In this document: piece after piece, positions 1 to 8,959 of the stretch
Layout: each line of letters opens with the position of its first letter
Position numbering within the stretch: position 1 is the stretch's first letter
From: BS150m-G50 sp964517435
Lineage (GTDB): Bacteria > CAIWAD01 > BS150m-G50
Assembly: GCA_964517435.1 (NCBI GenBank)
Contig: CAZFEC010000013.1
Location: 1-64,000 of the forward strand
Reading direction: 5' to 3'
DNA: 64,000 bases
The notes under the pieces: generated by a model
Seen by the model: the letters and a program-made list of their open reading frames with translations, nothing else
Database searches by the model: none
What the model was told of the DNA's origin: nothing
Translations under genes and position numbers: made by a program

Positions 1-736
1 CCATCAAGTCTATCTGTCGGGTTAAACGAAATTCTTTTCAAGAATGAGTATATGTACCCCCTTTTCTAAATATTCCTGCTAAAGATGCCTTGGTCCGGGC
101 TCGATAAATAGAACTGTAGGAGCCTTCACAAAACTGTAGGAATCTTCTACCGACAAGGCTTCCGGAGTCAACCGGCTCCCCTGATACGATCGACGATGCG
201 ATCTTCGATCGTCGAAGGCGGTTACGATGTGATTTCGATCGGAACCAAGATAAAATCGAGAAAGCAGCAGGGAAAACCGCACACAGTGCATGACCGGAAA
301 AGTGCTTGTTCAAACTGACCATAACTGCACAAAAAACACCGGCTCCCTCCTGTCTCCGGTTAGGCTCAGACGGGTTTCACAGCGAATGTAGACAAAGCAA
401 ATAGCTTTTCACTTGTCTTGAAGACAATTCCACGAAGAGAGAAGTACTATAGATAATCATCTACGATAGTGTGCAATATCCTTACATCAAAACGCATAAA
501 GATCGGGATGGAAATGAGAAGACGACTCTTAAACGCAATAATAACAACTTAATAATGCGGAAGTCGCCCCGAATCAAATATAGGAGCGAATTTTGCAACT
601 GCTTTGCATGAATAACGCCGGTATATTCTATTAACATCACAAACGCTATTCAATGTATCCAAGACAAACGCATTTCTGTATAACAGAAGGCAATGGTTTT
701 TAAAGTCCTTTATAGTTCACATTGAAGGAGAACAAT
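1..736. other. Intergenic region without a convincing gene
   Basis: No reading frame here has a plausible start, ribosome site and recognisable product. A 20-bp near-tandem direct repeat, with AACTGTAGGA starting at about 112 and again at about 132, lies near the left end. A small CGATCG-rich dyad sits around 186-212. The last 100 bases are AT-rich and probably hold the promoter of the downstream secreted-protein gene, but I cannot place its -35 and -10 with confidence. Confidence 0.5.
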
Positions 737-3700
737 ATGAAGAAATTCTTTGTTATGGGTCTCATCCTTGGTGTTTCCTGTAGCGCTTTTGCCGCGAAGG
801 ACACCCCGGTAGCTCTCAGCAACCAGGGTGATATCAACCTGGCAAAAACTGATGGCAGCGTTGCTGTATCGGGAGATTATTCCCTGACCAACGCGGGTGG
901 CCCGGCTAATCTGTCGACCACCTCCAGTAATGTCGGCGACTTCTGGGCCGAGCAGCAGATCAGCGAGCTGAAGGCTCAGAACCTGCCGATTCCGGAATAC
1001 CTCCGCAATGCCGTCCTTCAGCACTACGGTACCCCCAAATTCGACGAGCCCATCAACCGTCAGGGTGGAGATACCTGGGACGTTGCGACAGTCATTACGG
1101 CTATCCCCCACAGCAGCACCGGTACCACCGTCGGTTACACCGATGACTACGACGAAGTCTGCCCCTACGCCGGCAGCACTGCCCCCGACGTGGTCTACAG
1201 CTATGCTCCCGGTGCCAGTATCTACGTGGATATCAGCCTCTGCACCAACTCCGACTACGACACCAAGCTGTATGTGTATGAGAACACCGTCCCCAGTACT
1301 TTCTACGCCTGCAACGATGACGCCTGCACCACCCCCAGCTATCCCTCTCCCTATGTCAGCGAGCTGGTCAACATTCTGTTCACCGGTGGCAACACTTACT
1401 ACATCGTGATCGATGGCTACGGCGGAGAAGCTGGCAACTACACGCTCGACATCATTGAGCACGTGTACGTAGAACCTCCGGTCAACGACGAATGCGCCGA
1501 TGCTATCCCGCTGACCGGTCCCTATCCCATCCAGGTCTCCGGTACGCTCGCCGGTGCGACCAATGACTGTCCTGGTCTTCTGGACTGGCTTGCAGTCTGG
1601 TACACGATCGACCTGCCCTATGCCGATAATAACGTGTTTATCGACTGGTGCGATGATCCCTGCGATATCTCGACTATGGGAATCGTTCTGATGGACGATT
1701 GCCTCTGCGACGATTACATTCTGGCCACCAGCTCCAGTTGGACCTGCGCCAATGGCAACGGTGAGATGAACTTCCTCAACGTCGCCGGCCCCGGCACGAT
1801 CTACTTCCCTCACTATACATTGGGTTGTGACGATTTCGTCTTCAATCTGGATGTCCTCGAAGCCACACCCTGCGATGTTGTTTGTGTCGGTGTACCGGAA
1901 GGTGAAGAAGACTGCTACGATGAGTATGTCGACGTCACCAACGGTGGTTGCAACTCCGAACCACCCGTCTTCGGTCAGATCGCCTGCAACACGACCGTCT
2001 GCGGTACCTCCGGTACCTTCCTTTTCGAGACCAACAACTACCGCGACACCGACTGGTTCGCATTTGACATCGCCGAGTACTCGGCCGTCACCTGGACCGT
2101 CGAAGCCGAATTCCCCGTGCTCATCTTCCTGATGGACGCCGGAAGCGGCGACTGTGTCGATTACACCATTCTGGCTGATGCGTCCGGTAATCCCTGCGAT
2201 ATCGTTTCCGTCACCCAGAACCTCTTTCCCGGAACCTACTGGGCCTGGGTTGGACCCTCCGTGTTCGAAGGCTATGCCTGCGGTCTGGAGTACGCCGGTA
2301 CGCTGACCTGCGAAGTCCTGCCGCCGGAAGTGCTGGATTGCACCGGTGCTGTTCAGCTCGACTGCGGTATGACTGTCGCCGGTGACAACACCTTGGCCCC
2401 CAACAACGTAACCGTATATTCCTGCGCTCCCACTTGGGTGGAGAGCGGCGGCGAGGTGGTTTACACCCTGCCGATCGGCGGCAACTACACCAGCGTTCAG
2501 GCTGAGCTGAGCAACATGACTGCTGACCTCGATGTTTTCATCCTGGAAGCCTGTGATCAGAACACCTGTGTCGCTGTTGGTGACAACCTCGCCTACCTGC
2601 CTTATCCCACCATGGGTCATACCTATTACATCGTGGTGGACGGCTACGAAGGCGCCCTCGGCACCTTTGATCTCACCATCACCTGCGTCGAGTGTACGGT
2701 CACCTGTCCCGGTGGTACACCGGAAGGTGAAGAAGACTGCTACGACGAGTATGTCGACGTGACCAACGGCGGCTGCAACTCCGAACCGCCCGTCTTCGGT
2801 CAGATCTCCTGTGGTGAGACCGTCTGCGGAACCTCAGGAACCTACCTGGTCGCCGGTGAACCTATGCGCGACACCGACTGGTTCCAGTTCACCCTGTCCA
2901 CCTGGGAATTCAGCGCCATCACCCTCACGGCTGAGGCCGAGTTCCCGATCTCGCTCTTCCTGGTCGACGCCACCGACTGCCTGGCCCCGATCGTTCTGGG
3001 CTTCTCCTACGGTTTTGAGTGCGAAGTCACCACCCTCGATGTCGGCCTGCTGCCGATGGGTGACTATGTCGCGTTCATCGCTCCTCAGGTATACGAACGC
3101 GTTCCCTGCGGTGCCGATTACTGGATGACCCTGAACTGCGTGCAAGACTTCCCGCCTGAAGGTGTCTGCCAGCCTGTCCACGGACCTTCCGAAGGCTGGA
3201 CAGCCGGTACTACCGATGCCGGTGCCGGTTACCTGCGCGCCGAGACCTTCACCGGTCTCCTGCAGCCGATCGCCGATGTCCAGTGGTGGGGCCTGAGCCT
3301 CAGCTATCCGTGGGCCGAGTGCGTCGAGGTTCCGATGCCGATGCAGATCAAGTTCTATGATGATGCTGCCGGTCTGCCCGGTACGGAAACCTATTCCGAG
3401 GACGTGATGGTCACTCCGGTTGCCACTGGTGATCTGTATGCCGGCTTCGCCCTGTATGAGTTCTACGTGACGCTGGCCGCTCCGGTTGCCATGACCGACG
3501 GTTGGATGTCGATCCAGTCTCAGGGCACCTGCTGGCTGCTCTGGATGAGTTCCGGAACCGGTGACCTTTCCTCAGGGTTGTACACTGGTACATGGGCACT
3601 GGATACTTTCGATCTGTCCTACTGCCTGATCACCGGCGCTCCGCCGTGCGAACCGCCTGTAACCGCCATCGCTTACAGCGGCGGCAACACTGTTCTGACC

Positions 3701-3880
3701 ATGAGCGGCGGCGACGGCACCATGTTCAACATCTACAAGTCGCCTGTGCCTTACGATGACGGCATCAGTCCGCCTGAGTTCGTACTGGTCTCTTCGATTC
3801 CGAACGGCGTCGGTGACGATATCTGGGTCGATCCTGCTGCCGGAAGCTGGTTCTACCAGGTCACCTCCGATTGCCCGTAA
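737..3880 (+). CDS. Giant secreted protein with Cys-rich PPC-like repeat modules (paralogue 1)
   Basis: Predicted 1047-residue exported protein. I start it at the ATG at 737, which follows a GAAGGAG ribosome site and opens a signal peptide ending in SAFA. Residues about 110-245 look like a PPC-type beta-sandwich (DYDTKLYVYEN, then GNTYYIVIDGY). A second module, with the signature EEDCYDEYVDVTNGGC, then CGTSGTF and RDTDWF, occurs at about residues 388-535 and 662-810. The last 75 residues form a fibronectin-like end (IYKSPVPYDDG, ending SDCP) shared with the next gene, and there is no FlgD-type sorting tail. Paired cysteines suggest many disulfides. The neighbouring gene at 4310 is a longer paralogue, so the pair probably arose by duplication. 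A terminator follows directly. Function is unknown; a surface or adhesive role is only inferred. Confidence 0.85.
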   Translation: MKKFFVMGLILGVSCSAFAAKDTPVALSNQGDINLAKTDGSVAVSGDYSLTNAGGPANLSTTSSNVGDFWAEQQISELKAQNLPIPEYLRNAVLQHYGTPKFDEPINRQGGDTWDVATVITAIPHSSTGTTVGYTDDYDEVCPYAGSTAPDVVYSYAPGASIYVDISLCTNSDYDTKLYVYENTVPSTFYACNDDACTTPSYPSPYVSELVNILFTGGNTYYIVIDGYGGEAGNYTLDIIEHVYVEPPVNDECADAIPLTGPYPIQVSGTLAGATNDCPGLLDWLAVWYTIDLPYADNNVFIDWCDDPCDISTMGIVLMDDCLCDDYILATSSSWTCANGNGEMNFLNVAGPGTIYFPHYTLGCDDFVFNLDVLEATPCDVVCVGVPEGEEDCYDEYVDVTNGGCNSEPPVFGQIACNTTVCGTSGTFLFETNNYRDTDWFAFDIAEYSAVTWTVEAEFPVLIFLMDAGSGDCVDYTILADASGNPCDIVSVTQNLFPGTYWAWVGPSVFEGYACGLEYAGTLTCEVLPPEVLDCTGAVQLDCGMTVAGDNTLAPNNVTVYSCAPTWVESGGEVVYTLPIGGNYTSVQAELSNMTADLDVFILEACDQNTCVAVGDNLAYLPYPTMGHTYYIVVDGYEGALGTFDLTITCVECTVTCPGGTPEGEEDCYDEYVDVTNGGCNSEPPVFGQISCGETVCGTSGTYLVAGEPMRDTDWFQFTLSTWEFSAITLTAEAEFPISLFLVDATDCLAPIVLGFSYGFECEVTTLDVGLLPMGDYVAFIAPQVYERVPCGADYWMTLNCVQDFPPEGVCQPVHGPSEGWTAGTTDAGAGYLRAETFTGLLQPIADVQWWGLSLSYPWAECVEVPMPMQIKFYDDAAGLPGTETYSEDVMVTPVATGDLYAGFALYEFYVTLAAPVAMTDGWMSIQSQGTCWLLWMSSGTGDLSSGLYTGTWALDTFDLSYCLITGAPPCEPPVTAIAYSGGNTVLTMSGGDGTMFNIYKSPVPYDDGISPPEFVLVSSIPNGVGDDIWVDPAAGSWFYQVTSDCP

Positions 3881-3902
3881 TGATCTCGATTGATCACTGG
3901 AC

Positions 3903-3933
3903 AAAAAAAGCCCGCTTCGGCGGGCTTTTTTTT
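3903..3933 (+). terminator. Rho-independent terminator
   Basis: A GCCCGC / GCGGGC stem closed by a TTCG tetraloop is flanked by an A run and followed by eight T. It lies 20 bases after the stop of the first giant secreted protein. Confidence 0.95.
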
Positions 3934-4309
3934 GGTGCATCGCGGAATTGTGGGGTGCAAGATGCGGACACCAGGCACCTCGCCATCCTCCGGGCGTCAC
4001 AGGTTAGAACTTCGCGACAGCGAATGAACCTGCAATCCGGGCACTATTGTCTAAAATCCATCGCTCAAAACGTCGATAAGAAATTGTCCTCAGGAAATTG
4101 CGACAAATAGTTAAGCAGTTAGACTGTTTGGTAAAAAGAAGCGGTTCAGGAACTGGAACGATTATTGCTTACCTTGACCAAGAATGGAAAAAGTTAAACT
4201 ATTAATGAAGAGATGTCGCACACGCGTGGTTACAATAAATTTTTCCTTAGCTAATGTAAGTAATTAACCTGTCTGTTTTATTGAAGATCTTCAAATGAGG
4301 AGGGTGAAA
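3934..4309. other. Intergenic region with a stem-loop
   Basis: No gene is seen. A nested stem-loop lies at 4000-4032 (CAGGTT with AACCTG, enclosing TTCGC with GCGAA around GACA). The region turns AT-rich after about 4080 and should contain the promoter of the gene at 4310. Confidence 0.5.
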
Positions 4310-7300
4310 ATGAGAAAGTTCTATGTAATAGGTCTCACACTTGCGATTCTTGGCAGCGCCTTTGCGGCCCAGGAGTCCAGCGTGAATCCTGGCACGATGG
4401 ATACCACCGTTAAACCCGTAAAGGAGGCAGCCGCCCAGGAAATGCCGGCGACTCACTCCAGCGACGGTGAAAAAGTCGTGCCGGTATCGAAACCGGAGCC
4501 GGTAGCCGAGGTGCAGGCTGATGACAGCGCCCGGCTGACCAACCAGACCCGCAATCAGACTGTTGTCGTCCCGGAAACCGTTCGCACGGATATCTCCGGT
4601 GATGAGCGGCAGGTTGTCAAGCCGGCGGCTCAGGCGGCCGATCCGCGCGTTCAGCAGGCCAACGCCTCCTCCTCCCGGGTCGAAGGCGATACCTGCGCCG
4701 AAGCCTACATCGTGCCCGCCCTGCCCTATAACACGGTAGCCACCACCACGGACAACACCGACACCGGAGGACAAGCGAGCCCGGATGAATGGTATAAGTT
4801 TACGGCAACCGTGGAGGGATTGTATTACATCAGTCTCTGCGGTCCTGCTACGAATTTCGACACCTACCTGTGGCTATTCCAGGATGACTGTCTTACCGAA
4901 GTCACACACAACGATGACGAATGCGGCCTCTACTCCGAAATCGCCGTAATACTCACCCCGGGCGATTATGTCGCCTCTGTTGAAGGGTACTCAAGTAGTG
5001 GCGACTACGAACTGGATATCTGGTATCAGGAGCCCTGCGACCTGACCTGTCCGCCGGAAGGCATCGTCGATACCGAGCCGAACTGCGCGGATGAGTATGT
5101 CGATGTCACCAACGGCGGTTGCGACTCTACCCCGCCGGTCTTCGGCGCTCTCACCTGCGGCGATACCATCTGCGGCACCTCGGGCACCTTCCTGGTGGGA
5201 GGCGCGAGCACCCGCGACACCGACTGGTATCTGTTCGATGTGACAGTGCTTTCGACCGTTACCTGGACTGTCACAGCGGAATTCGATTCCTACATCAAAC
5301 TGGTCAATGTGACTCCCGACTGTCTCACGAATACCACCATCGCCTACGCTTACGGCAACTACTGTCAGCCGATGTCGGTCGCCAGTGTTCTGGATGTAGG
5401 TCAATACGCCGTTTATGTGGCGCCCTACAGCGCTTATGATGTGGTTCCCTGCGATGCCGACTGGATCGGCACCCTGACCTGTGAACCCTGGGTCCCTTCG
5501 CCCGGCTACGACTGCACTATACCGATTCCCGTCACCCTGCCCGCCGCGCTGCCCTACAGCGACCTGGGTCAGACCACCTGCGGGATGATCGACAATTATG
5601 CGGACACGGATCTCGGCTCTTACGACGGCGGTGAAGACATCATCTACGAGATCACCGTAACCGCCGGCGTGACAGTGGACATCACCCTGGATCCCGGTCC
5701 CACGACCTACACCGGCATCGGTCTGTTCAACGACTGCCCCGATGTGGTCGGTTCGATGCTGGCCTCTTCCACCTATTATTCAGGCGCCCCGCACGGGATG
5801 GCTGGCCTTGGCCTGAACCCGGGCACTTACTGGATCATGATCGATACCTGGCCTTCGCCAGACTGCATTCCGGCCTTTGATCTGACGATCACGGCCAGCA
5901 CCTGCGACGTGGTCTGCCCGCCGGGCGGTATTGATGAGATGGAACCGGTTTGCTACGACGATTACGTCGATGGAACCAACGGCGGTTGTAATTCCGATCC
6001 GGTGGTCTTCGGCGCCGTCAACTGCGGTGAGACCATCTGTGGTACCGGCGGTACCTTCATGATTGACGACACCACCTTCGGCCGTGACACCGACTGGTTC
6101 CTCTTCACCCTGACTGAAATGAGCGAAGTAACCCTGTCCGGTTCGGCCGAGTTCGACTTGATGCTCGCCATCGTCGGCGGTGTGCCCGATTGCACCGCGC
6201 CGACCATTCTCAGCGACGCCTACAGCGCCCCCTGCGATACCGCCACCCTGGTCACCCACCTGGATGTCGGCACCTACGCCGTGTTCGCGGCGACGCAGTA
6301 TTTCACGCTGGTCAATTGCGGCGCCGAGTACTGGGCAACCCTGACCTGTGTGCCCTGGTCACCTGTCGAGGGCGACTTCTGCATCAATCCGTTTCTGGTG
6401 ACGGTTCCGGGCACCTGGATTGGCAATACCGCAGATAACACCGACAGTTACGGGAATCCTGCCCCGGATGAGTGGTATCAGTTTACCCTGGACGCCGCCT
6501 ATCAGGTAACCCTCGAACTGTGCGGCCCCGAAACCGACTTTGATACATATCTAAGGTTGGTTGACGTCGACTGCGCGACACAGATTGCTTACGATGACGA
6601 CGGGCCCCTCTGCGAAGAGGATACGGCTACCAACGAACCATCCGAAATCATCCTCGAGCTGGAGGCGGGCACCTACAATGTCTGCGTTGATGGCTACAGC
6701 AGCTATTCCGGCAACTATCATCTCGACATCCACCTGGCCGATCCCTGCGTGGTCACCTGTCCTCCGGGCGGTACCCTGGAAGGAGAGCCGGATTGCTATG
6801 ACGAGTATGTCGATGCTACAAACGGCGGCTGCAACTCCGATCCCGATGTGTTCGGCGCCATCTCCAACGGCGAGACCATCTGCGGCACCGGCGGTACCTT
6901 CCTGGCCGGCGGTTCCAATACCCGCGACACCGACTGGTACCTGTTCACGCTGACCGAACTCAGCGAAGTTGTCTTCACCGGTGAAGCGGAATTCCCGCTG
7001 CAGCTCTCGATTGTTTCCGGTGTAGATGATTGCCTCACCCCCGTTATCGAGGGTAGTGCTACCGGTGCTGCGTGTGAAATCACCACCGCCACCGTCATTC
7101 TGAATGCCGGTAACTACGCAGCCTTTGTCGCACCCAATACCTACAGCGGCGTTCCTTGCGGCAAACCCTATTATGCCACGATAACCTGGGAACTCTACGT
7201 TCCGCCTGACGGCGACACTATCGAAACCGCCTTGCCGTTGGTGCTCGATGAATGCGTCCAGGGTACCACCGTAGGCTTCGTGGACGACTACGATGAGGTT

Positions 7301-8638
7301 TGCCCCTACAGCGGCAGCACCTCCCCCGATGTCGTCTACACCTTCGATCTGGCCGAGCTCACCTCGATCACCTTCGACCTGTGCAATGCGGACTATGACT
7401 CGAAGATCTACGTGTACAACTCCCTCCTGGAGTTGATGGGCTGCAACGACGACCATACTGGCCAATGCGAAATCAGTTTCCGTTCCTGGCTGCATATCAT
7501 CAATATGGATCCCGACACCTACTACGTCGTCGTCGACGGTTATTACGGTGCTTCCGGAACCTACGAGTTGTGCACCATTACGTCTGAGCCCTGCGTGGTC
7601 ACCTGTCCTCCGGGTTCCACCCCGGAAGGGGAGGAAGACTGCTTTGACGAGTATGTCGACGTCACCAACGGCGGCTGTAACTCCACTCCTTACGTCTTCG
7701 GTGCCATCGCCAACGGCGAGACCGTCTGCGGTACCGCCGGCACCTTCGTGGCTGGTGGAAACAACAGTCGCGACACCGACTGGTTCCTCTTTACGGTAAC
7801 CGAGACGAGCGAGGTTACCCTTACCGGTGAAGCTGAGTTCGACCTGCAGCTCCTGATTATCTCCGGTGTGCCTGATTGTATCACTACCGTCACCGAAGGC
7901 AGTGCGACCGGCGGGGCCTGTGTGATCACCACCGCCATGGCCGTGGTCGATGCCGGCACCTACGCCGCGTGGGTCGGCCCCAGCGTATTCACAGGCGTTC
8001 CCTGCGGTGCGCCGTATTATGTCACGCTGAGTCATGGACCCTGGGTACCCCCGGTGGGCGACTCCTGTGCCGACCCGCTCGTCGCTCCCTGCCTGCCGTA
8101 CCAGACCTTCAGCACGACGACCAACAACACGGATACCTACGGTAGTGCTTCACCCGACGAGTGGACCCGGTTCACCCTCGACGTGGATGCCGATGTCAGC
8201 ATCAGCCTCTGCGGCGGCGGCACCGACTACGACAGCTACCTGCGTCTGCTTGACGAAACCTGTACGACCGAGCTGGCCTACAACGATGACTACTGCGGCG
8301 CCCAGTCGCAGATCGACATCTCCCTGGTCGCCGGCACCTATGTCATCTGTGTGGAGGGCTGGAGCAGCTATTCGGGTAACTATCAGCTCGACATCACCGT
8401 ACCGCCGCCTGTCGTGTCCATCGCGTACGTGGCCGGTGCGGCCAACCTGACCATCTCCGGAGGCGCCGGCGCGGCATCGTTCGACATCTACAAGTCGACG
8501 GTTCCCTACGACGACGGTGTCGATCCACTTGAATTCATCTGGGTTGCCAACATTCCGAACCTGCCCGGCGTGGATGATGTCTGGATGGATGTCGATACCG
8601 GTAATCACTTCTACCTGGTCAAAGCCTTCTGTCCGTGA
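4310..8638 (+). CDS. Giant secreted protein with four copies of a Cys-rich two-domain repeat (paralogue 2)
   Basis: Predicted 1442-residue exported protein. The ATG at 4310 follows GAGGAGGG and opens a signal peptide (MRKFYVIGLTLAILGSAFA). A linker of about 100 residues, rich in Ala, Pro, Val and Glu, follows. Then come repeats of about 281-288 residues, each pairing a PPC-like sandwich (ASPDEW, FDTYL, later GNYQLDI) with the module YDEYVDVTNGGC / CGTSGTF / RDTDWFLF. The module begins near residues 257, 545, 826 and 1107. The C-terminus (FDIYKSTVPYDDG ... KAFCP) matches that of the upstream paralogue. The regular spacing points to internal tandem duplication. The protein is probably surface-exposed and disulfide-rich; partner and substrate are unknown. 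Confidence 0.85.
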   Translation: MRKFYVIGLTLAILGSAFAAQESSVNPGTMDTTVKPVKEAAAQEMPATHSSDGEKVVPVSKPEPVAEVQADDSARLTNQTRNQTVVVPETVRTDISGDERQVVKPAAQAADPRVQQANASSSRVEGDTCAEAYIVPALPYNTVATTTDNTDTGGQASPDEWYKFTATVEGLYYISLCGPATNFDTYLWLFQDDCLTEVTHNDDECGLYSEIAVILTPGDYVASVEGYSSSGDYELDIWYQEPCDLTCPPEGIVDTEPNCADEYVDVTNGGCDSTPPVFGALTCGDTICGTSGTFLVGGASTRDTDWYLFDVTVLSTVTWTVTAEFDSYIKLVNVTPDCLTNTTIAYAYGNYCQPMSVASVLDVGQYAVYVAPYSAYDVVPCDADWIGTLTCEPWVPSPGYDCTIPIPVTLPAALPYSDLGQTTCGMIDNYADTDLGSYDGGEDIIYEITVTAGVTVDITLDPGPTTYTGIGLFNDCPDVVGSMLASSTYYSGAPHGMAGLGLNPGTYWIMIDTWPSPDCIPAFDLTITASTCDVVCPPGGIDEMEPVCYDDYVDGTNGGCNSDPVVFGAVNCGETICGTGGTFMIDDTTFGRDTDWFLFTLTEMSEVTLSGSAEFDLMLAIVGGVPDCTAPTILSDAYSAPCDTATLVTHLDVGTYAVFAATQYFTLVNCGAEYWATLTCVPWSPVEGDFCINPFLVTVPGTWIGNTADNTDSYGNPAPDEWYQFTLDAAYQVTLELCGPETDFDTYLRLVDVDCATQIAYDDDGPLCEEDTATNEPSEIILELEAGTYNVCVDGYSSYSGNYHLDIHLADPCVVTCPPGGTLEGEPDCYDEYVDATNGGCNSDPDVFGAISNGETICGTGGTFLAGGSNTRDTDWYLFTLTELSEVVFTGEAEFPLQLSIVSGVDDCLTPVIEGSATGAACEITTATVILNAGNYAAFVAPNTYSGVPCGKPYYATITWELYVPPDGDTIETALPLVLDECVQGTTVGFVDDYDEVCPYSGSTSPDVVYTFDLAELTSITFDLCNADYDSKIYVYNSLLELMGCNDDHTGQCEISFRSWLHIINMDPDTYYVVVDGYYGASGTYELCTITSEPCVVTCPPGSTPEGEEDCFDEYVDVTNGGCNSTPYVFGAIANGETVCGTAGTFVAGGNNSRDTDWFLFTVTETSEVTLTGEAEFDLQLLIISGVPDCITTVTEGSATGGACVITTAMAVVDAGTYAAWVGPSVFTGVPCGAPYYVTLSHGPWVPPVGDSCADPLVAPCLPYQTFSTTTNNTDTYGSASPDEWTRFTLDVDADVSISLCGGGTDYDSYLRLLDETCTTELAYNDDYCGAQSQIDISLVAGTYVICVEGWSSYSGNYQLDITVPPPVVSIAYVAGAANLTISGGAGAASFDIYKSTVPYDDGVDPLEFIWVANIPNLPGVDDVWMDVDTGNHFYLVKAFCP

Positions 8639-8959
8639 GTCGAATAGCTGAATAACCGGATACGCTTTACAGGCAGCGTATCCAGATTGCCATACTTCCA
8701 AACCAAGCCCGTTCCGGCATATACCGGGGCGGGCTTTTTGCGTCTGGGGCGGTGAGGAGCATCCGGGTGCCCTTCTCGGTGAAGCCAGGACGGGCCTTTT
8801 TAGATCAGTGTCGTTTTGGAAATGGTCTCATTCCGAGACGATTATCTCTTTTAAATTATTAAACGTAGTGGCTATCTTTAGGGCGGCTGGCAGCGCTGCT
8901 TTCACAGTCCTTCGCGGCGACGACTGTGCCATATCATCAACACACATAGAGGTTATGAG
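8639..8959. other. Intergenic region between secreted protein and octahaem cytochrome genes
   Basis: It contains the terminator at 8705-8739 and a small GTCTC / GAGAC hairpin near 8825-8840. An AT-rich stretch at 8845-8875 may hold the cytochrome promoter. No gene is seen. Confidence 0.5.
8705..8739 (+). terminator. Rho-independent terminator
   Basis: AAGCCCG pairs with CGGGCTT around an inner CCGG / CCGG stem, followed by five T. It is placed downstream of the second giant secreted protein. Confidence 0.88.

Noticed and set aside
38..322. 94-residue minus-strand frame near the window start
   Set aside because: No ribosome site, no recognisable motif and an odd composition. Not supported as a gene.
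710..2620. 636-residue minus-strand open frame opposite the first giant secreted protein
   Set aside because: It mirrors the repeats of the real gene and has no signal peptide, domain or ribosome site. The same reasoning applies to the long antisense frames at 6551-8035, 9020-10516, 54680-56836 and 62424-63839.
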